Source: Burkholderia contaminans
GTDB taxonomy: Bacteria; Pseudomonadota; Gammaproteobacteria; Burkholderiales; Burkholderiaceae
Assembly: GCF_029633825.1 (NCBI RefSeq)
Contig: NZ_CP090641.1
Coordinates: 2,728,001 to 2,792,000 of the forward strand
DNA length: 64,000 bases
Direction of reading: 5' to 3'
Under the pieces are notes generated by a model, which saw nothing but the letters and a program-made list of their open reading frames with translations, ran no database searches and was not told where the DNA came from. The position numbers and the translations under genes are program-made. Positions within the stretch are counted from its first letter, which is position 1. Every line of letters starts with the position of its first letter. Positions 49,753-58,404 of the stretch are shown piece after piece.

Positions 49753-50799
49753 ATGAACCGAGCACGCATTACCGCACGGCGCACCGCGCTGGCTTTGGCG
49801 CTCGCCGTCGTCGGCGCATCGGCATCGGCTGCCGAACTCACGGTCGTCAACTTCGGCGGCGCGAACGGCGACGCACAGAAGGCCGCGTTCAACCAGCCGT
49901 TCGAGAAGGCGACCGGCAACAAGGTCACGGCCGTCGAATACAACGGCGAGCAGGCGAAAGTGAAGGCGATGGTCGAGGCGAAGCACGTCAACTGGGACGT
50001 GGTCGAAGTCGAATCGGGCGACCTGAACCGCGGCTGCGACGAAGGGCTGTACGAGAAGCTCGACTGGTCGAAGATCGCGAAGAAATCCGACCTGATTCCG
50101 GAATCGCCGCAGGTGTGCGGCGTCGGCTTCTTCGTGTGGTCGACGGCGCTGTCGTACAACGCTGACAAGCTGAAATCGGCGCCGACCGGCTGGGCCGATT
50201 TCTGGAACGTGAAGAAATTCCCGGGCAAGCGCGGCATGCGCAAGGGTGCACGCTACAACCTCGAATTCGCGCTGATGGCCGACGGCGTCCCGACGAAGGA
50301 CGTGTACAAGGTGCTCGGCACGAAGGCCGGGCAGGATCGCGCGTTCAAGAAGCTCGACGAGCTGAAGCCGTACATCCAGTGGTGGGAAGCGGGCGCGCAG
50401 CCGCCGCAGTTCCTGGTGGCCGGCGACGTCGTGATGTCGACCGCGTACAACGGCCGCATCGACGCCGCGCAGAAGGAAGGCAAGAACCTGAAGGTCGTGT
50501 GGAACGGCAGCATCTACGACCTGGACTACTGGGCGATTCCGAAGGGCTCGCCGAACAAGGCGCTGGCCGAGCAGTACATCGCGTACACGCTGACGCCGAA
50601 GCCGCAGCAGGGCTACGCGCAGCATATCGCGTACGGCCCGACGAACATCGCGGCGATCAAGTCGCTCGACGCGAAGACGCTCGCGAACCTGCCGAACTCG
50701 CCGGCCAACGGCAAGAACGCGGTGCTGGAAGACATCGGCTTCTGGACCGACCACAGCGACGAGCTCGAGCAGCGTTTCGCCGCGTGGGCGACGAAGTAA
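49753..50799 (+). CDS. ABC transporter periplasmic binding protein (polyamine/PotD-like)
   Basis: A 348-residue periplasmic binding protein with a signal peptide (to about residue 25) and a mature type II fold. It opens with LTVVNFGGANGDAQKAAFNQPFE, followed by WDVVEVESGDL and a GVGFFVWSTALSYN hinge, features of PotD/PotF-like binders. Candidate ligands are spermidine, putrescine or related amino compounds; the sequence does not settle which. aggag stands in the leader before ATG 49753. Confidence 0.91.
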   Translation: MNRARITARRTALALALAVVGASASAAELTVVNFGGANGDAQKAAFNQPFEKATGNKVTAVEYNGEQAKVKAMVEAKHVNWDVVEVESGDLNRGCDEGLYEKLDWSKIAKKSDLIPESPQVCGVGFFVWSTALSYNADKLKSAPTGWADFWNVKKFPGKRGMRKGARYNLEFALMADGVPTKDVYKVLGTKAGQDRAFKKLDELKPYIQWWEAGAQPPQFLVAGDVVMSTAYNGRIDAAQKEGKNLKVVWNGSIYDLDYWAIPKGSPNKALAEQYIAYTLTPKPQQGYAQHIAYGPTNIAAIKSLDAKTLANLPNSPANGKNAVLEDIGFWTDHSDELEQRFAAWATK

Positions 50800-50892
50800 C
50801 CGTCATTCAGGCATCCTGATGCAACCCGCCGCGCGACGCGTCGATCGTGTCGCGCGGCCTTCCGCCGGATCGTGCCCGGCCGGAGAGAACCG

Positions 50893-52158
50893 TTGAATAC
50901 GATGACGATCGCGCCTTCCTCGCCGTCGAACGCCGCGCTCAAGCGCGAGCTGAAGGCCGCCGAGGCCCGCAAGCGCACGATGGCACTGCTGCTGGTCGCG
51001 CCGCTCGCGATTTTCCTGTTGCTGATTTTCGTCGTGCCGATCGGCGCGCTGCTCACGCGCGCGGTGCAGAACCCCGAGATTGCCGCGGCACTGCCGAACA
51101 CGGTCAGGGCGCTGTCGAGCTGGGACCGCAAGGCGCCGCCGGCCGACGCCGCGTATGTCGCACTCGCGGCCGACATGACGAAGGTGGCCGACAGCGAGGC
51201 GATGGGTGCGCTCGCGCGGCGGTTGAACACCGAGATTCCAGGCTATCGCTCGCTCGTCGCGAAGACGGCGCGCGCGATGCCGCTGAAGGGCGACAACGAT
51301 GCGGCGCTGACACCCGCGCAGACGCGCGACAAGCTGGTCGAGCTCGATTCGCGCTGGGGCGATGCCGCGTACTGGCAGGCGATCGCGAAGAACGGCAGCA
51401 CATATTCGCCGTTCTACCTGCTCGCCGCGCTCGACCACAAGCAGGACGGCTTCGGTCACGTCGTGCAGGCCGACCCCGACCAGTCGATCTATCTGGCGAT
51501 CTTCGGCCGCACGTTCGTGATCGGCGTCGCCGTCACGCTGTTCGCGCTGCTGCTCGGCTATCCGCTCGCGTACTGGATCTCGACGCTGTCGGAGCGGCGC
51601 GCGAACCTCGTGATGATCCTCGTGCTGATTCCATTCTGGACGTCGGTGCTCGTGCGCGTCGCCGCGTGGATCGTGCTGCTGCAGAGCGAAGGGCTCATCA
51701 ATACGGCGCTGATCGGCAGCGGGCTGATCTCGCATCCGCTGACGCTGCTGTTCAACCGCGTCGGCGTGTACATCTCGATGACGCACATCCTGCTGCCGTT
51801 CATGATCCTGCCGCTGTACAGCGTGATGAAGTCGATCCCGCCGACCTACCAGCGCGCGGCCGTCTCGCTCGGCAGCCACCCGTTCGCCGCGTTCTGGCGC
51901 GTGTACGTGCCGCAGACCTATCCGGGTGTCGGCGCGGGCGCGCTGCTCGTGTTCATCCTCGCGATCGGCTACTACATCACGCCCGCGCTGCTCGGCGGGC
52001 CGAACGACCAGATGGTCAGCTACTACGTCGCGTACTTCACGAACGTGACGATCAACTGGGGCATGGCGTGCGCGCTCGGCGGGCTGCTGCTCGCGGCGAC
52101 GCTCGTGCTGTACGCGGTGTACGGGCGCTTCACGCGCACCAACGTGAGCCTCGGCTGA
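50893..52158 (+). CDS. ABC transporter permease (PotB-like) with large extracytoplasmic insertion
   Basis: A 421-residue inner-membrane permease. After TM1 (about residues 31-54, LLLVAPLAIFLLLIFVVPIGAL), roughly 140 hydrophilic residues form an insertion before TM2 begins near residue 198 (IYLAIFGRTFVIGVAVTL). Typical PotB proteins have about 285 residues and no such domain. The EAA-type coupling segment reads YQRAAVSLGSHPFAAFWRVYVP. TTG 50893 is chosen because ggagaga sits five bases before it; ATG 50902 would remove three residues. Together with the next gene it forms the membrane channel. Confidence 0.88.
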   Translation: MNTMTIAPSSPSNAALKRELKAAEARKRTMALLLVAPLAIFLLLIFVVPIGALLTRAVQNPEIAAALPNTVRALSSWDRKAPPADAAYVALAADMTKVADSEAMGALARRLNTEIPGYRSLVAKTARAMPLKGDNDAALTPAQTRDKLVELDSRWGDAAYWQAIAKNGSTYSPFYLLAALDHKQDGFGHVVQADPDQSIYLAIFGRTFVIGVAVTLFALLLGYPLAYWISTLSERRANLVMILVLIPFWTSVLVRVAAWIVLLQSEGLINTALIGSGLISHPLTLLFNRVGVYISMTHILLPFMILPLYSVMKSIPPTYQRAAVSLGSHPFAAFWRVYVPQTYPGVGAGALLVFILAIGYYITPALLGGPNDQMVSYYVAYFTNVTINWGMACALGGLLLAATLVLYAVYGRFTRTNVSLG

Positions 52159-52195
52159 GCGCCGCGTGCAACGATACGGGAAGGGGATTCGAACC

Positions 52196-53032
52196 ATGAA
52201 ACTCGCCAGGCCGCTGTTCGCGCCGCACATGTCGTTCGTCGAGCGCGCGTGGTACGTCGCATTGCGCGTGCTCGTCGTGCTGACGCTGCTGTACCTGATC
52301 CTGCCGGTGCTCGCGATCGTGCCGCTGTCGTTCTCGTCGAGCACGTTCCTCGTCTATCCGATCCCGGGCTTCTCGATGCGTTGGTACGAGAACCTGATCG
52401 CATCGGACGAGTGGCGCATGGCCGCGAAGAACAGCTTCATCGTCGCGCCGTCGGCGACCGTCGTCGCGACCGTGCTCGGCACGCTCGCCGCGATCGGTCT
52501 CACGAAGGCCGACTTCCGCGGCAAGGGGCTGCTGATGGCCGTGCTGCTGTCGCCGATGATCGTGCCGGTCGTCGTGGTCGGCGTCGGCATGTACCTGTTC
52601 TTCGCGCCGCTCGGGCTCGCGAACACCTACACGGGGCTGATCGCCGCGCACGCGGCGCTCGGCGTCCCGTTCGTCGTGACGACGGTGGCCGCGACACTGC
52701 AGGGCTTCAACCAGAACCTCGTGCGCGCGAGCCTGTCGCTCGGCGCGAATCCGGTGTCGACGTTCTTCCGCGTGACGCTGCCGGTGATCGCACCGGGCGT
52801 GATGTCGGGCGCGCTGTTCGCGTTCGCGACGTCGTTCGACGAAGTCGTCGTCACGCTGTTCCTCGCGGGCGCGGACCAGACGACGCTGCCGCGCCAGATG
52901 TTCACGGGCATCCGCGAGAACATCAGCCCGACGATCGCTGCGCTCGCAACGATCCTGATCATCTTCTCGACGAGCCTGCTGCTGGCGCTCGAGTGGCTGC
53001 GCGGTCGCAATGCGCGGCGCGCGGTGAGCTGA
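52196..53032 (+). CDS. ABC transporter permease (PotC-like)
   Basis: A 278-residue permease with six predicted helices, a normal PotC length. TM1 is VALRVLVVLTLLYLILPVLAIV; the loop reads SSSTFLVYPIPGFSMRWYEN, as in PotC; and the coupling segment is LVRASLSLGANPVSTFFRVTLP. It is the last gene of the ABC operon, followed by a terminator. ATG 52196 follows a purine-rich aagggga. Confidence 0.92.
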   Translation: MKLARPLFAPHMSFVERAWYVALRVLVVLTLLYLILPVLAIVPLSFSSSTFLVYPIPGFSMRWYENLIASDEWRMAAKNSFIVAPSATVVATVLGTLAAIGLTKADFRGKGLLMAVLLSPMIVPVVVVGVGMYLFFAPLGLANTYTGLIAAHAALGVPFVVTTVAATLQGFNQNLVRASLSLGANPVSTFFRVTLPVIAPGVMSGALFAFATSFDEVVVTLFLAGADQTTLPRQMFTGIRENISPTIAALATILIIFSTSLLLALEWLRGRNARRAVS

Positions 53033-53050
53033 TCCATCACGTTCGGCACG

Positions 53051-53082
53051 ATGCGCCGCCGTGCAGCGGCGCATTTTCTTTC
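53051..53082 (+). terminator. Terminator of the ABC operon
   Basis: A 9-bp perfect stem (atgcgccgc / gcggcgcat) with a six-base loop, followed by tttctttc. Confidence 0.8.
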
Positions 53083-53239
53083 ATTTCGCTGACTGACGAG
53101 GCGGCCGCCTGCACGTTCGGTGCGGCTCTGCAACAATAACGGGCGCGGCGGCGCGCGTTCCGTGCGGTGCGTCCGGAACGCCGCCGCGAGTCCAATCCGC
53201 GACGCGGCGCAACGCGTCGCTCGTCAGCCGAGCCTCATC

Positions 53240-54658
53240 TTGTCCGAATTCGCTTCCCCCGCCGGCGCGCATGAGCCGGCCGTCAACTGGCGTGCGATGT
53301 CCGCCGTGCTGCTGGCCGTCGCGCTCGCGACGCTCGACACCGCGATCGCGAACACCGCGCTGCCCGCGATCGCCGCCGACCTGCATGCGTCGCCGGCCGC
53401 GTCCGTATGGATCATCAACGCGTACCAGCTCGCGATGGTCGCGACGCTGCTGCCGCTCGCGTCGCTCGGCGACATCGTCGGCCACAAGCGGGTGTACGTC
53501 GCAGGGCTCGCGGTGTTCACGCTCGCGTCGCTCGGTTGCTCGCTCGCATCGACGCTGCCGATGCTGACGGTCGCGCGGATCGTGCAGGGCTTCGGCGCGA
53601 GCGCGATCATGAGCGTCAACGTCGCGCTGATCCGCGGCCTGTTTCCCGCGCACCGGCTCGGGCGCGGCGTCGGCTTCAACGCGCTTGTGGTCGGCGTGTC
53701 GTTCGCGGTGGGGCCGACCATCGCGTCGCTGATCCTGTCGGTCGCCGCATGGCCGTGGCTGTTCGCGGTGAACGTGCCGCTCGGCGTGTTCGCGCTTGCC
53801 GTGGCGATTCCGTCGCTGCCGCAGACGGCGCGCGGCAAGCATGTGTTCGATCCGGTCGCCGCGCTGTTCAACGTGATCACGTTTGCGTCGCTGATCTTCG
53901 CGCTCGGCGAATTCGCGCAGCGCGGGCCGCTTTCCATCGTGTTCGCGGCGGCGGCGGTCGCGCTCATCTTCGGCTGGCTGCTGATCCGCCGTCAGGCCGG
54001 GCACCCGGCGCCGATGCTGCCGGTCGACCTGTTTCGCCGGCCGGTATTCACGCTGTCCGCGCTGACCGCCGTGTGCGCGTTCGCCGCGCAGGGGCTCGCG
54101 TTCGTGTCGCTGCCGTTCTATTTCGAAACCGTCCTGCATCGCAACGCGGTCGAGACGGGGTTCCTGATGACGCCGTGGTCGGCGATCGTCGCGCTCGCCG
54201 CGCCGATCGCGGGGCGCTTGTCGGATCGCTATCCGCCGGGCCTGCTCGGGGCGATCGGTCTGGCATTGCTGAGCGCGGGTATGGTGTCGCTCGCCGCGTT
54301 GCCGGCGGCGCCGGGCGTCATCGACATCGGCTGGCGGATGATGCTGTGCGGCGCGGGCTTCGGTTTCTTCCAGTCGCCGAACCTGAAGGCGCTGATGTCG
54401 AGCGCGCCGCCCGAGCGCAGCGGCGGCGCGAGCGGGATCATCGCGACCGCACGGCTGATCGGGCAGGCGACGGGCGCGGCGCTCGTCGCATTGTCGTTCG
54501 GGATCGCGGGGCGCCACGGGCCGACGCTCGCGTTGATGCTCGGTGCGGGTTTCGCCGGAGCGGCGAGCGTCGCGAGTGGGTTGCGGCTGTTTGCGCCGTC
54601 GCATCGCGCGGGCGTGCCGGCCGCGTCGGAACGCGTGAAGGAGCCGGCTGCGGAGTAG
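53240..54658 (+). CDS. MFS exporter, DHA2 family (QacA/SmvA type)
   Basis: About 472 residues with roughly 14 hydrophobic helices. The DHA2 N-terminal motif LATLDTAIANTALPAIAADL precedes SVWIINAYQLAMVATLLPLASLG, and motif A-like GHKRVYVAG is present. SmvA/QacA exporters expel quaternary ammonium and other cationic compounds by proton antiport; the substrate here is unknown. The start is uncertain: TTG 53240 gives MSEFASPAG, while ATG 53297 starts just before TM1; the frame is open to 53120. It converges on the S53 gene. Confidence 0.85.
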   Translation: MSEFASPAGAHEPAVNWRAMSAVLLAVALATLDTAIANTALPAIAADLHASPAASVWIINAYQLAMVATLLPLASLGDIVGHKRVYVAGLAVFTLASLGCSLASTLPMLTVARIVQGFGASAIMSVNVALIRGLFPAHRLGRGVGFNALVVGVSFAVGPTIASLILSVAAWPWLFAVNVPLGVFALAVAIPSLPQTARGKHVFDPVAALFNVITFASLIFALGEFAQRGPLSIVFAAAAVALIFGWLLIRRQAGHPAPMLPVDLFRRPVFTLSALTAVCAFAAQGLAFVSLPFYFETVLHRNAVETGFLMTPWSAIVALAAPIAGRLSDRYPPGLLGAIGLALLSAGMVSLAALPAAPGVIDIGWRMMLCGAGFGFFQSPNLKALMSSAPPERSGGASGIIATARLIGQATGAALVALSFGIAGRHGPTLALMLGAGFAGAASVASGLRLFAPSHRAGVPAASERVKEPAAE

Positions 54659-54667
54659 GAGAGACAA

Positions 54668-54700
54668 GCCGGCGCGCGGCGACCACCGCCGCGCGCCGGC
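54668..54700. terminator. Long GC hairpin between convergent genes
   Basis: A 14-bp perfect stem (gccggcgcgcggcg / cgccgcgcgccggc) with an accac loop sits between the convergent MFS and S53 genes. It lacks a long T-tract but can act on both strands. Confidence 0.5.
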
Positions 54701-54713
54701 CTTCACGCTTCGC

Positions 54714-56447
54714 TCAGAACCCGCCCGACTTGATCAGCTGGTTGAGGTTCGCGATGTTCAGGCTGCCGAAGCCGGTCGTGTAATCCCAGCCGGTGCCTGC
54801 GTTGTAGCCATACCCCTGATAGCCGTTGTTCCCCGACACCACGTCGTAGCGCACGAGCGACGGATGCGACGGAATGTCCGCATAGAAGTTACCGGCCGGG
54901 AAACCGAGGCCCGTGCCGTTCGCCGCGAGCAGGCGCGCCCAGAAACCCGTGAAGATCGGCGCGGCAAGGCTCGTGCCGCCGATCTGCTGCAACTGGCCGT
55001 AGTTGTAGATGTACGCGCCGGTGCTTTGCGCGGCGTCGAACGCGACGTCCGGCAACTGGCGGTTGCTGCCCGACTGCCACGACGGCGCGGGCAGGATCGT
55101 GCTGACGCCGCCGCCCGTCGCCCACAGCTTGCCGTTGCCGTCGAGCCCTTCGTTCCACACCGTCTCGTTCGAGAACGCGCCCGACGACGTCGTGTAGAGC
55201 GTCGTGCCGCCGATCGCGAGCACGTGCGGCGACGATGCCGGCCACGATACGGTGTAGTTCGAGCCGTCCGGATAGCCGCGGTTGTTGCACTCGTACACGC
55301 CTTCGTCGCCCGACGAAACGGAGAACGTCTGGCCTTGCGCCGCGGCGGTCGTGAAGATCTGCTCCTCGGCGTCGATCGTGCCGTCCGCGTTCGCATCGGT
55401 CTCGCACCAGCCGAGCGACACGTTGATCACCTTCGCGGTGTTGTCCGACACGGCGCGGTTGAACGCCTGCGTGAGGCCCGTGTTGCCGCTCGCATTGAGG
55501 TCGGCCATGTAGAACACGAGCTTGCCGACCTGGCCGCCGGCCGAGCCGACGATCGACTGGCTGTCGAGATCCCACTCGCCCTGGCCGTCCTGGTCGTCGG
55601 TGTAGCTGCCGCCCGAGCCGTTGGTCTTGATGGTCTGCGTCGTGACCGCGCCGTAGCCGTTGCTCGACGTGAACTGCTTCAGGTCCTGCAGCGTCTGCGA
55701 CACGCCGCCGATCGTGATGATGCCGACGGTCACGCCGGCCGCGGTCGGCACGCCGGTCGCGTTGTAGAGGCCCGGGAATTCCTTCGGATAGTGGCCGGTC
55801 GCCGTGCCGGCCGCGAGCGCTTGCGGCTTCGACACATTGCCGATGCGCAGCAGCGGCCGCGCCCGTGCGACGCTCTGCAGCCCGAGCACCGAGCCGACGA
55901 CGTCGCCGAGCGCGCGCGGCACCTGCGCAGTCGACGTGTTCGCGAAGCCCGAGCGACCCGCGTACTCGAAGTGCACGAGCGACGTGTTGAACGCGGTCTT
56001 CACCGTGGCGGCCGTGCCGCTGGCGGAAACCAGCAGGCGGTTCGGCGCAACCTCGACGTTCACGAAGCCGCTCTTGTGCAGATAGTCGACGACCGACTTG
56101 ACCTGCGCATCGGTCGGCGCGTAGTTGGCGAGGAACTGCTCGTGCGTGAGGTACTGGCGGTAATGCGCGCTGCCGGGCCGGTTCACGTCGCGCGCCAGTT
56201 GCTTGAGCTGCGCGGCGTTGCGCAGCTTCAGGCTGACGACGACGTTGGTCGTTTCACCGCCTGCCAGTTCGAGCGACGGCGCCGCACTGCGCGCCATCAA
56301 CTGCGGGCCGGTCAGAAAGGCCTTCGTATGCGTATCGACCCAATCCGTCGTCGCATGCGCCGCGGCGGCGGCGAACACGAACGGTGCCACGCACGCGAGG
56401 CGGCGGGGCGACGGAAGGGGAAGGGCAAACCAGGTGTTCCTTTTCAT
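54714..56447 (-). CDS. Secreted S53 (sedolisin) peptidase with an EF-hand-type loop
   Basis: A 577-residue pre-pro-peptidase: signal peptide to about residue 32, pro-domain about 35-200, catalytic domain from about 215. Catalytic residues are Glu291 and Asp295 (EWDLD), oxyanion Asp381 (SSGDEG) and nucleophile Ser493 (GGTSLAAP); the C-terminal calcium site lies near Asp535 and Asp555. An extra loop DANADGTIDAEE at residues 351-362 fits the 12-residue EF-hand calcium pattern. It is paralogous to the protein at 17991. The start at 56447 gives a clean signal peptide with agga before it; the frame open to 56750 lacks support. Confidence 0.93.
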   Translation of the reverse strand: MKRNTWFALPLPSPRRLACVAPFVFAAAAAHATTDWVDTHTKAFLTGPQLMARSAAPSLELAGGETTNVVVSLKLRNAAQLKQLARDVNRPGSAHYRQYLTHEQFLANYAPTDAQVKSVVDYLHKSGFVNVEVAPNRLLVSASGTAATVKTAFNTSLVHFEYAGRSGFANTSTAQVPRALGDVVGSVLGLQSVARARPLLRIGNVSKPQALAAGTATGHYPKEFPGLYNATGVPTAAGVTVGIITIGGVSQTLQDLKQFTSSNGYGAVTTQTIKTNGSGGSYTDDQDGQGEWDLDSQSIVGSAGGQVGKLVFYMADLNASGNTGLTQAFNRAVSDNTAKVINVSLGWCETDANADGTIDAEEQIFTTAAAQGQTFSVSSGDEGVYECNNRGYPDGSNYTVSWPASSPHVLAIGGTTLYTTSSGAFSNETVWNEGLDGNGKLWATGGGVSTILPAPSWQSGSNRQLPDVAFDAAQSTGAYIYNYGQLQQIGGTSLAAPIFTGFWARLLAANGTGLGFPAGNFYADIPSHPSLVRYDVVSGNNGYQGYGYNAGTGWDYTTGFGSLNIANLNQLIKSGGF

Positions 56448-57061
56448 CGGGAGTCCTTTTTTAGGAGAGGCGACGTTACTGGAACCCCCGGCCCTTGTGG
56501 GGCCGCGAGCGGTGACGAGCGTAGGGCGTCGGTGTCGTTCGGGTAGCTGCCATTTTCCACAGCTGTCAGTTCTGACATCGGCGCGTGCGGATGCAGGCGG
56601 GTTGCCGGAAGCGCGTGCGATGGTGAGCACAGCGAACGGAACCGGTTCGCGGCACGACAGCGCGGCCACGCGCGACGTTCGCACGCACGAGTTGCTCGTC
56701 GCGGCATCGAAACGTGCGCGATCACGGAGCGGATCGCCGCGTGAGCGCATCGCGCGCGACCAGTCGTTGTTGCGTGCCGCGTCGCACTATGTGGTCAAAC
56801 GCAGCGACCCGGCAGGAACGGATGCGCGTGTGCACAAGAAAGGGGTCGGTCGATCGCAAACGTTTCCCGAACTGTGGAACGGTGCTTCCGGCAGTCTTGC
56901 GGGTGTCTTTCGGATCGCATGCGGCATTTGCGGATTAGAGGAAAGGCTCGAATTCGGGGGCATGGACACCCCGGCGAGGCGGACAGCCGGCCCGCGCAAG
57001 TTCGCGCGGCGTCGTTCGCGAAATTCCGCCTTGACGCGTGTCGATCAGCGGATATGCTTTA
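56448..57061. other. Divergent gap between the S53 and ArsR genes
   Basis: More than 600 bases with no credible gene on either strand. The left part is the upstream region of the S53 gene. I see no strong promoter or hairpin until the ArsR operator at 57062. Confidence 0.45.
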
Positions 57062-57085
57062 ATCCATAACCATCGGGTTATGGAT
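57062..57085. promoter_or_regulatory. ArsR-type operator
   Basis: atccataacc and ggttatggat are perfect 10-base inverted arms with a four-base spacer. The centre lies 23 bases before the ArsR start. A TATGCTTTAAT stretch directly upstream may be the -10, so a bound repressor would block it: classic ArsR autoregulation. Confidence 0.65.
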
Positions 57086-57095
57086 TTTGGACGAT

Positions 57096-57419
57096 ATGCA
57101 GAACGCTCACGACATGCTTTTCCGGACGCTTGCCGATCCGACGCGCCGCGCGCTTTTCGAGCGGCTGTGCGAGGAGGGCGAGCTGACGGTAGCCGCGCTG
57201 ACGGCCCATGCGGGCGTCTCGCAGCCGGCCGTGTCGAAGCACCTCGGTGTCCTGAAGCAGGCCGGGCTCGTGAATGACCGTCACGAAGGCCGGCAGACGC
57301 ACTACAGCGCGCAGCCTCAAGCGCTGGCCCCGTTGATCGACTGGACGAGCCAGATGGCCGGCTTCTGGCAGAACCGGTTCGATGCCCTCGAAGATCTTCT
57401 GAAAAGGATGGATCAGTAA
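57096..57419 (+). CDS. ArsR-family transcriptional repressor
   Basis: A 107-residue winged-helix protein: LFRTLADPTRRALFERLCE, then LTVAALTAHAGVSQPAVSKHLGVLKQAGLV and the wing DRHEGRQTHYS. It lacks the ELCVCDL cysteine motif of metal sensors, and fits the SdpR-like branch often found with SRPBCC proteins. ATG 57096 is preferred over TTG 57087. The stop overlaps the ATG of the next gene (TAATG), so the two are coupled. Confidence 0.91.
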   Translation: MQNAHDMLFRTLADPTRRALFERLCEEGELTVAALTAHAGVSQPAVSKHLGVLKQAGLVNDRHEGRQTHYSAQPQALAPLIDWTSQMAGFWQNRFDALEDLLKRMDQ

Positions 57420-57850
57420 TGAACCAGGCCACTACCGAAACGCGCTCCGTCGTCGTCGAACGGGAACTGCCTCATCCGCCGGAGAAGATCTGGCGCGCGC
57501 TCACGCAGCCGCACCTGATCGAGGCGTGGCTGATGAAGAGCGACTTCGAGCCCGTCGCGAGCCGCGCCTTCAGCTTCCGCGCGGACTGGGGCTCGGTCGA
57601 CTGCACGGTGCTGGCGATCGAACCGCCGCGCACGCTGTCCTACACGTGGGCCGCGTACGGCCTCGAAAGCGTCGTCACGTGGACGCTTACGCCGACGGCG
57701 GCCGGTACGCACCTGCGCATGGAGCAGGTCGGCTTCCGCGCGGGTCAGGAACAGGCGTACCGCGGCGCGCAGCATGGCTGGGTCCGGTTCTTCGAGTCGC
57801 TCGAACAGGTGCTGGCGCGCCCGGACGAAGGCACGGAGGCCCGCGCATGA
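57419..57850 (+). CDS. SRPBCC (AHSA1-like) domain protein
   Basis: A 143-residue START/Bet v1-type small-molecule-binding protein of the AHSA1 (activator of Hsp90 homologue 1-like) group: VVERELPHPPEKIWRALTQPHLIEAWLMKSDF, then LSYTWAAYG and WVRFFESLEQVL. Such proteins have a hydrophobic ligand pocket; the ligand is unknown. It overlaps ArsR by one base and the next gene by four, forming a tight three-gene operon. Confidence 0.9.
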   Translation: MNQATTETRSVVVERELPHPPEKIWRALTQPHLIEAWLMKSDFEPVASRAFSFRADWGSVDCTVLAIEPPRTLSYTWAAYGLESVVTWTLTPTAAGTHLRMEQVGFRAGQEQAYRGAQHGWVRFFESLEQVLARPDEGTEARA

Positions 57851-58284
57851 GCACAACGGACCTCACGCCGTCGGCGCGCATCGACGCGCTGATTGCCGGC
57901 ATCGCCGACTGGCGCGGCAAGACCTTCGCCGATCTGCGCCAGACCATCCTCGCGTCCGACGACGGCATCGTCGAGGAATGGAAATGGATGGGCAGCCCCG
58001 TGTGGGAATGCGACGGGATGATCGCGGTCGCGAACGCGCACAAGGGCAAGGTGAAGCTGACCTTCATGCACGGCGCGCAGCTCCCTGATCCCGACAAGCT
58101 GTTCAACGACGGCCTCGACGGCAATGCGCGACGCGCGATCGATTTTTTCGAAGGCGACCGGATCGACAAGCGGGCGTTGAAGAACCTCGTGCGCGCGGCG
58201 ATCGAATACAACCGCACGCATCTGAAGAAGAACGCGCGGCGAGCGGGCCCAGGCACGAAGGCGCGGGCCGGCAAGGCAGCATGA
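57847..58284 (+). CDS. DUF1801 (YdhG-type) protein
   Basis: A 145-residue protein with the DUF1801 pattern: ADWRGKTFADLRQTIL, then EEWKWMGSPVWECDGMIAVAN, KVKLTFMHGAQLPDPDKLF and a C-terminal Lys/Arg/Ala-rich tail. The fold is that of frataxin-like/YdhG proteins; the function is unknown. It is coupled by ATGA overlap to the SRPBCC gene and is the last gene of the ArsR operon. Confidence 0.87.
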   Translation: MSTTDLTPSARIDALIAGIADWRGKTFADLRQTILASDDGIVEEWKWMGSPVWECDGMIAVANAHKGKVKLTFMHGAQLPDPDKLFNDGLDGNARRAIDFFEGDRIDKRALKNLVRAAIEYNRTHLKKNARRAGPGTKARAGKAA

Positions 58285-58320
58285 CGCGCCGCACGACCGG
58301 TCACGCGGCGTAGCGCAGGC

Positions 58321-58349
58321 AAAAAAATGCCCGACACGAGGTCGGGCAT
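58321..58349 (-). terminator. Terminator of the acnA operon
   Basis: atgcccgac and gtcgggcat form a 9-bp stem with an acgag loop; the A-run on its left is a U-tract on the minus strand. It lies after acnA. Confidence 0.85.
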
Positions 58350-58404
58350 CCAAATCGGCCGCAACCGCCCGCGAGGCGGCTGCGGCACCTGCAAGGTGCA
58401 GGGC

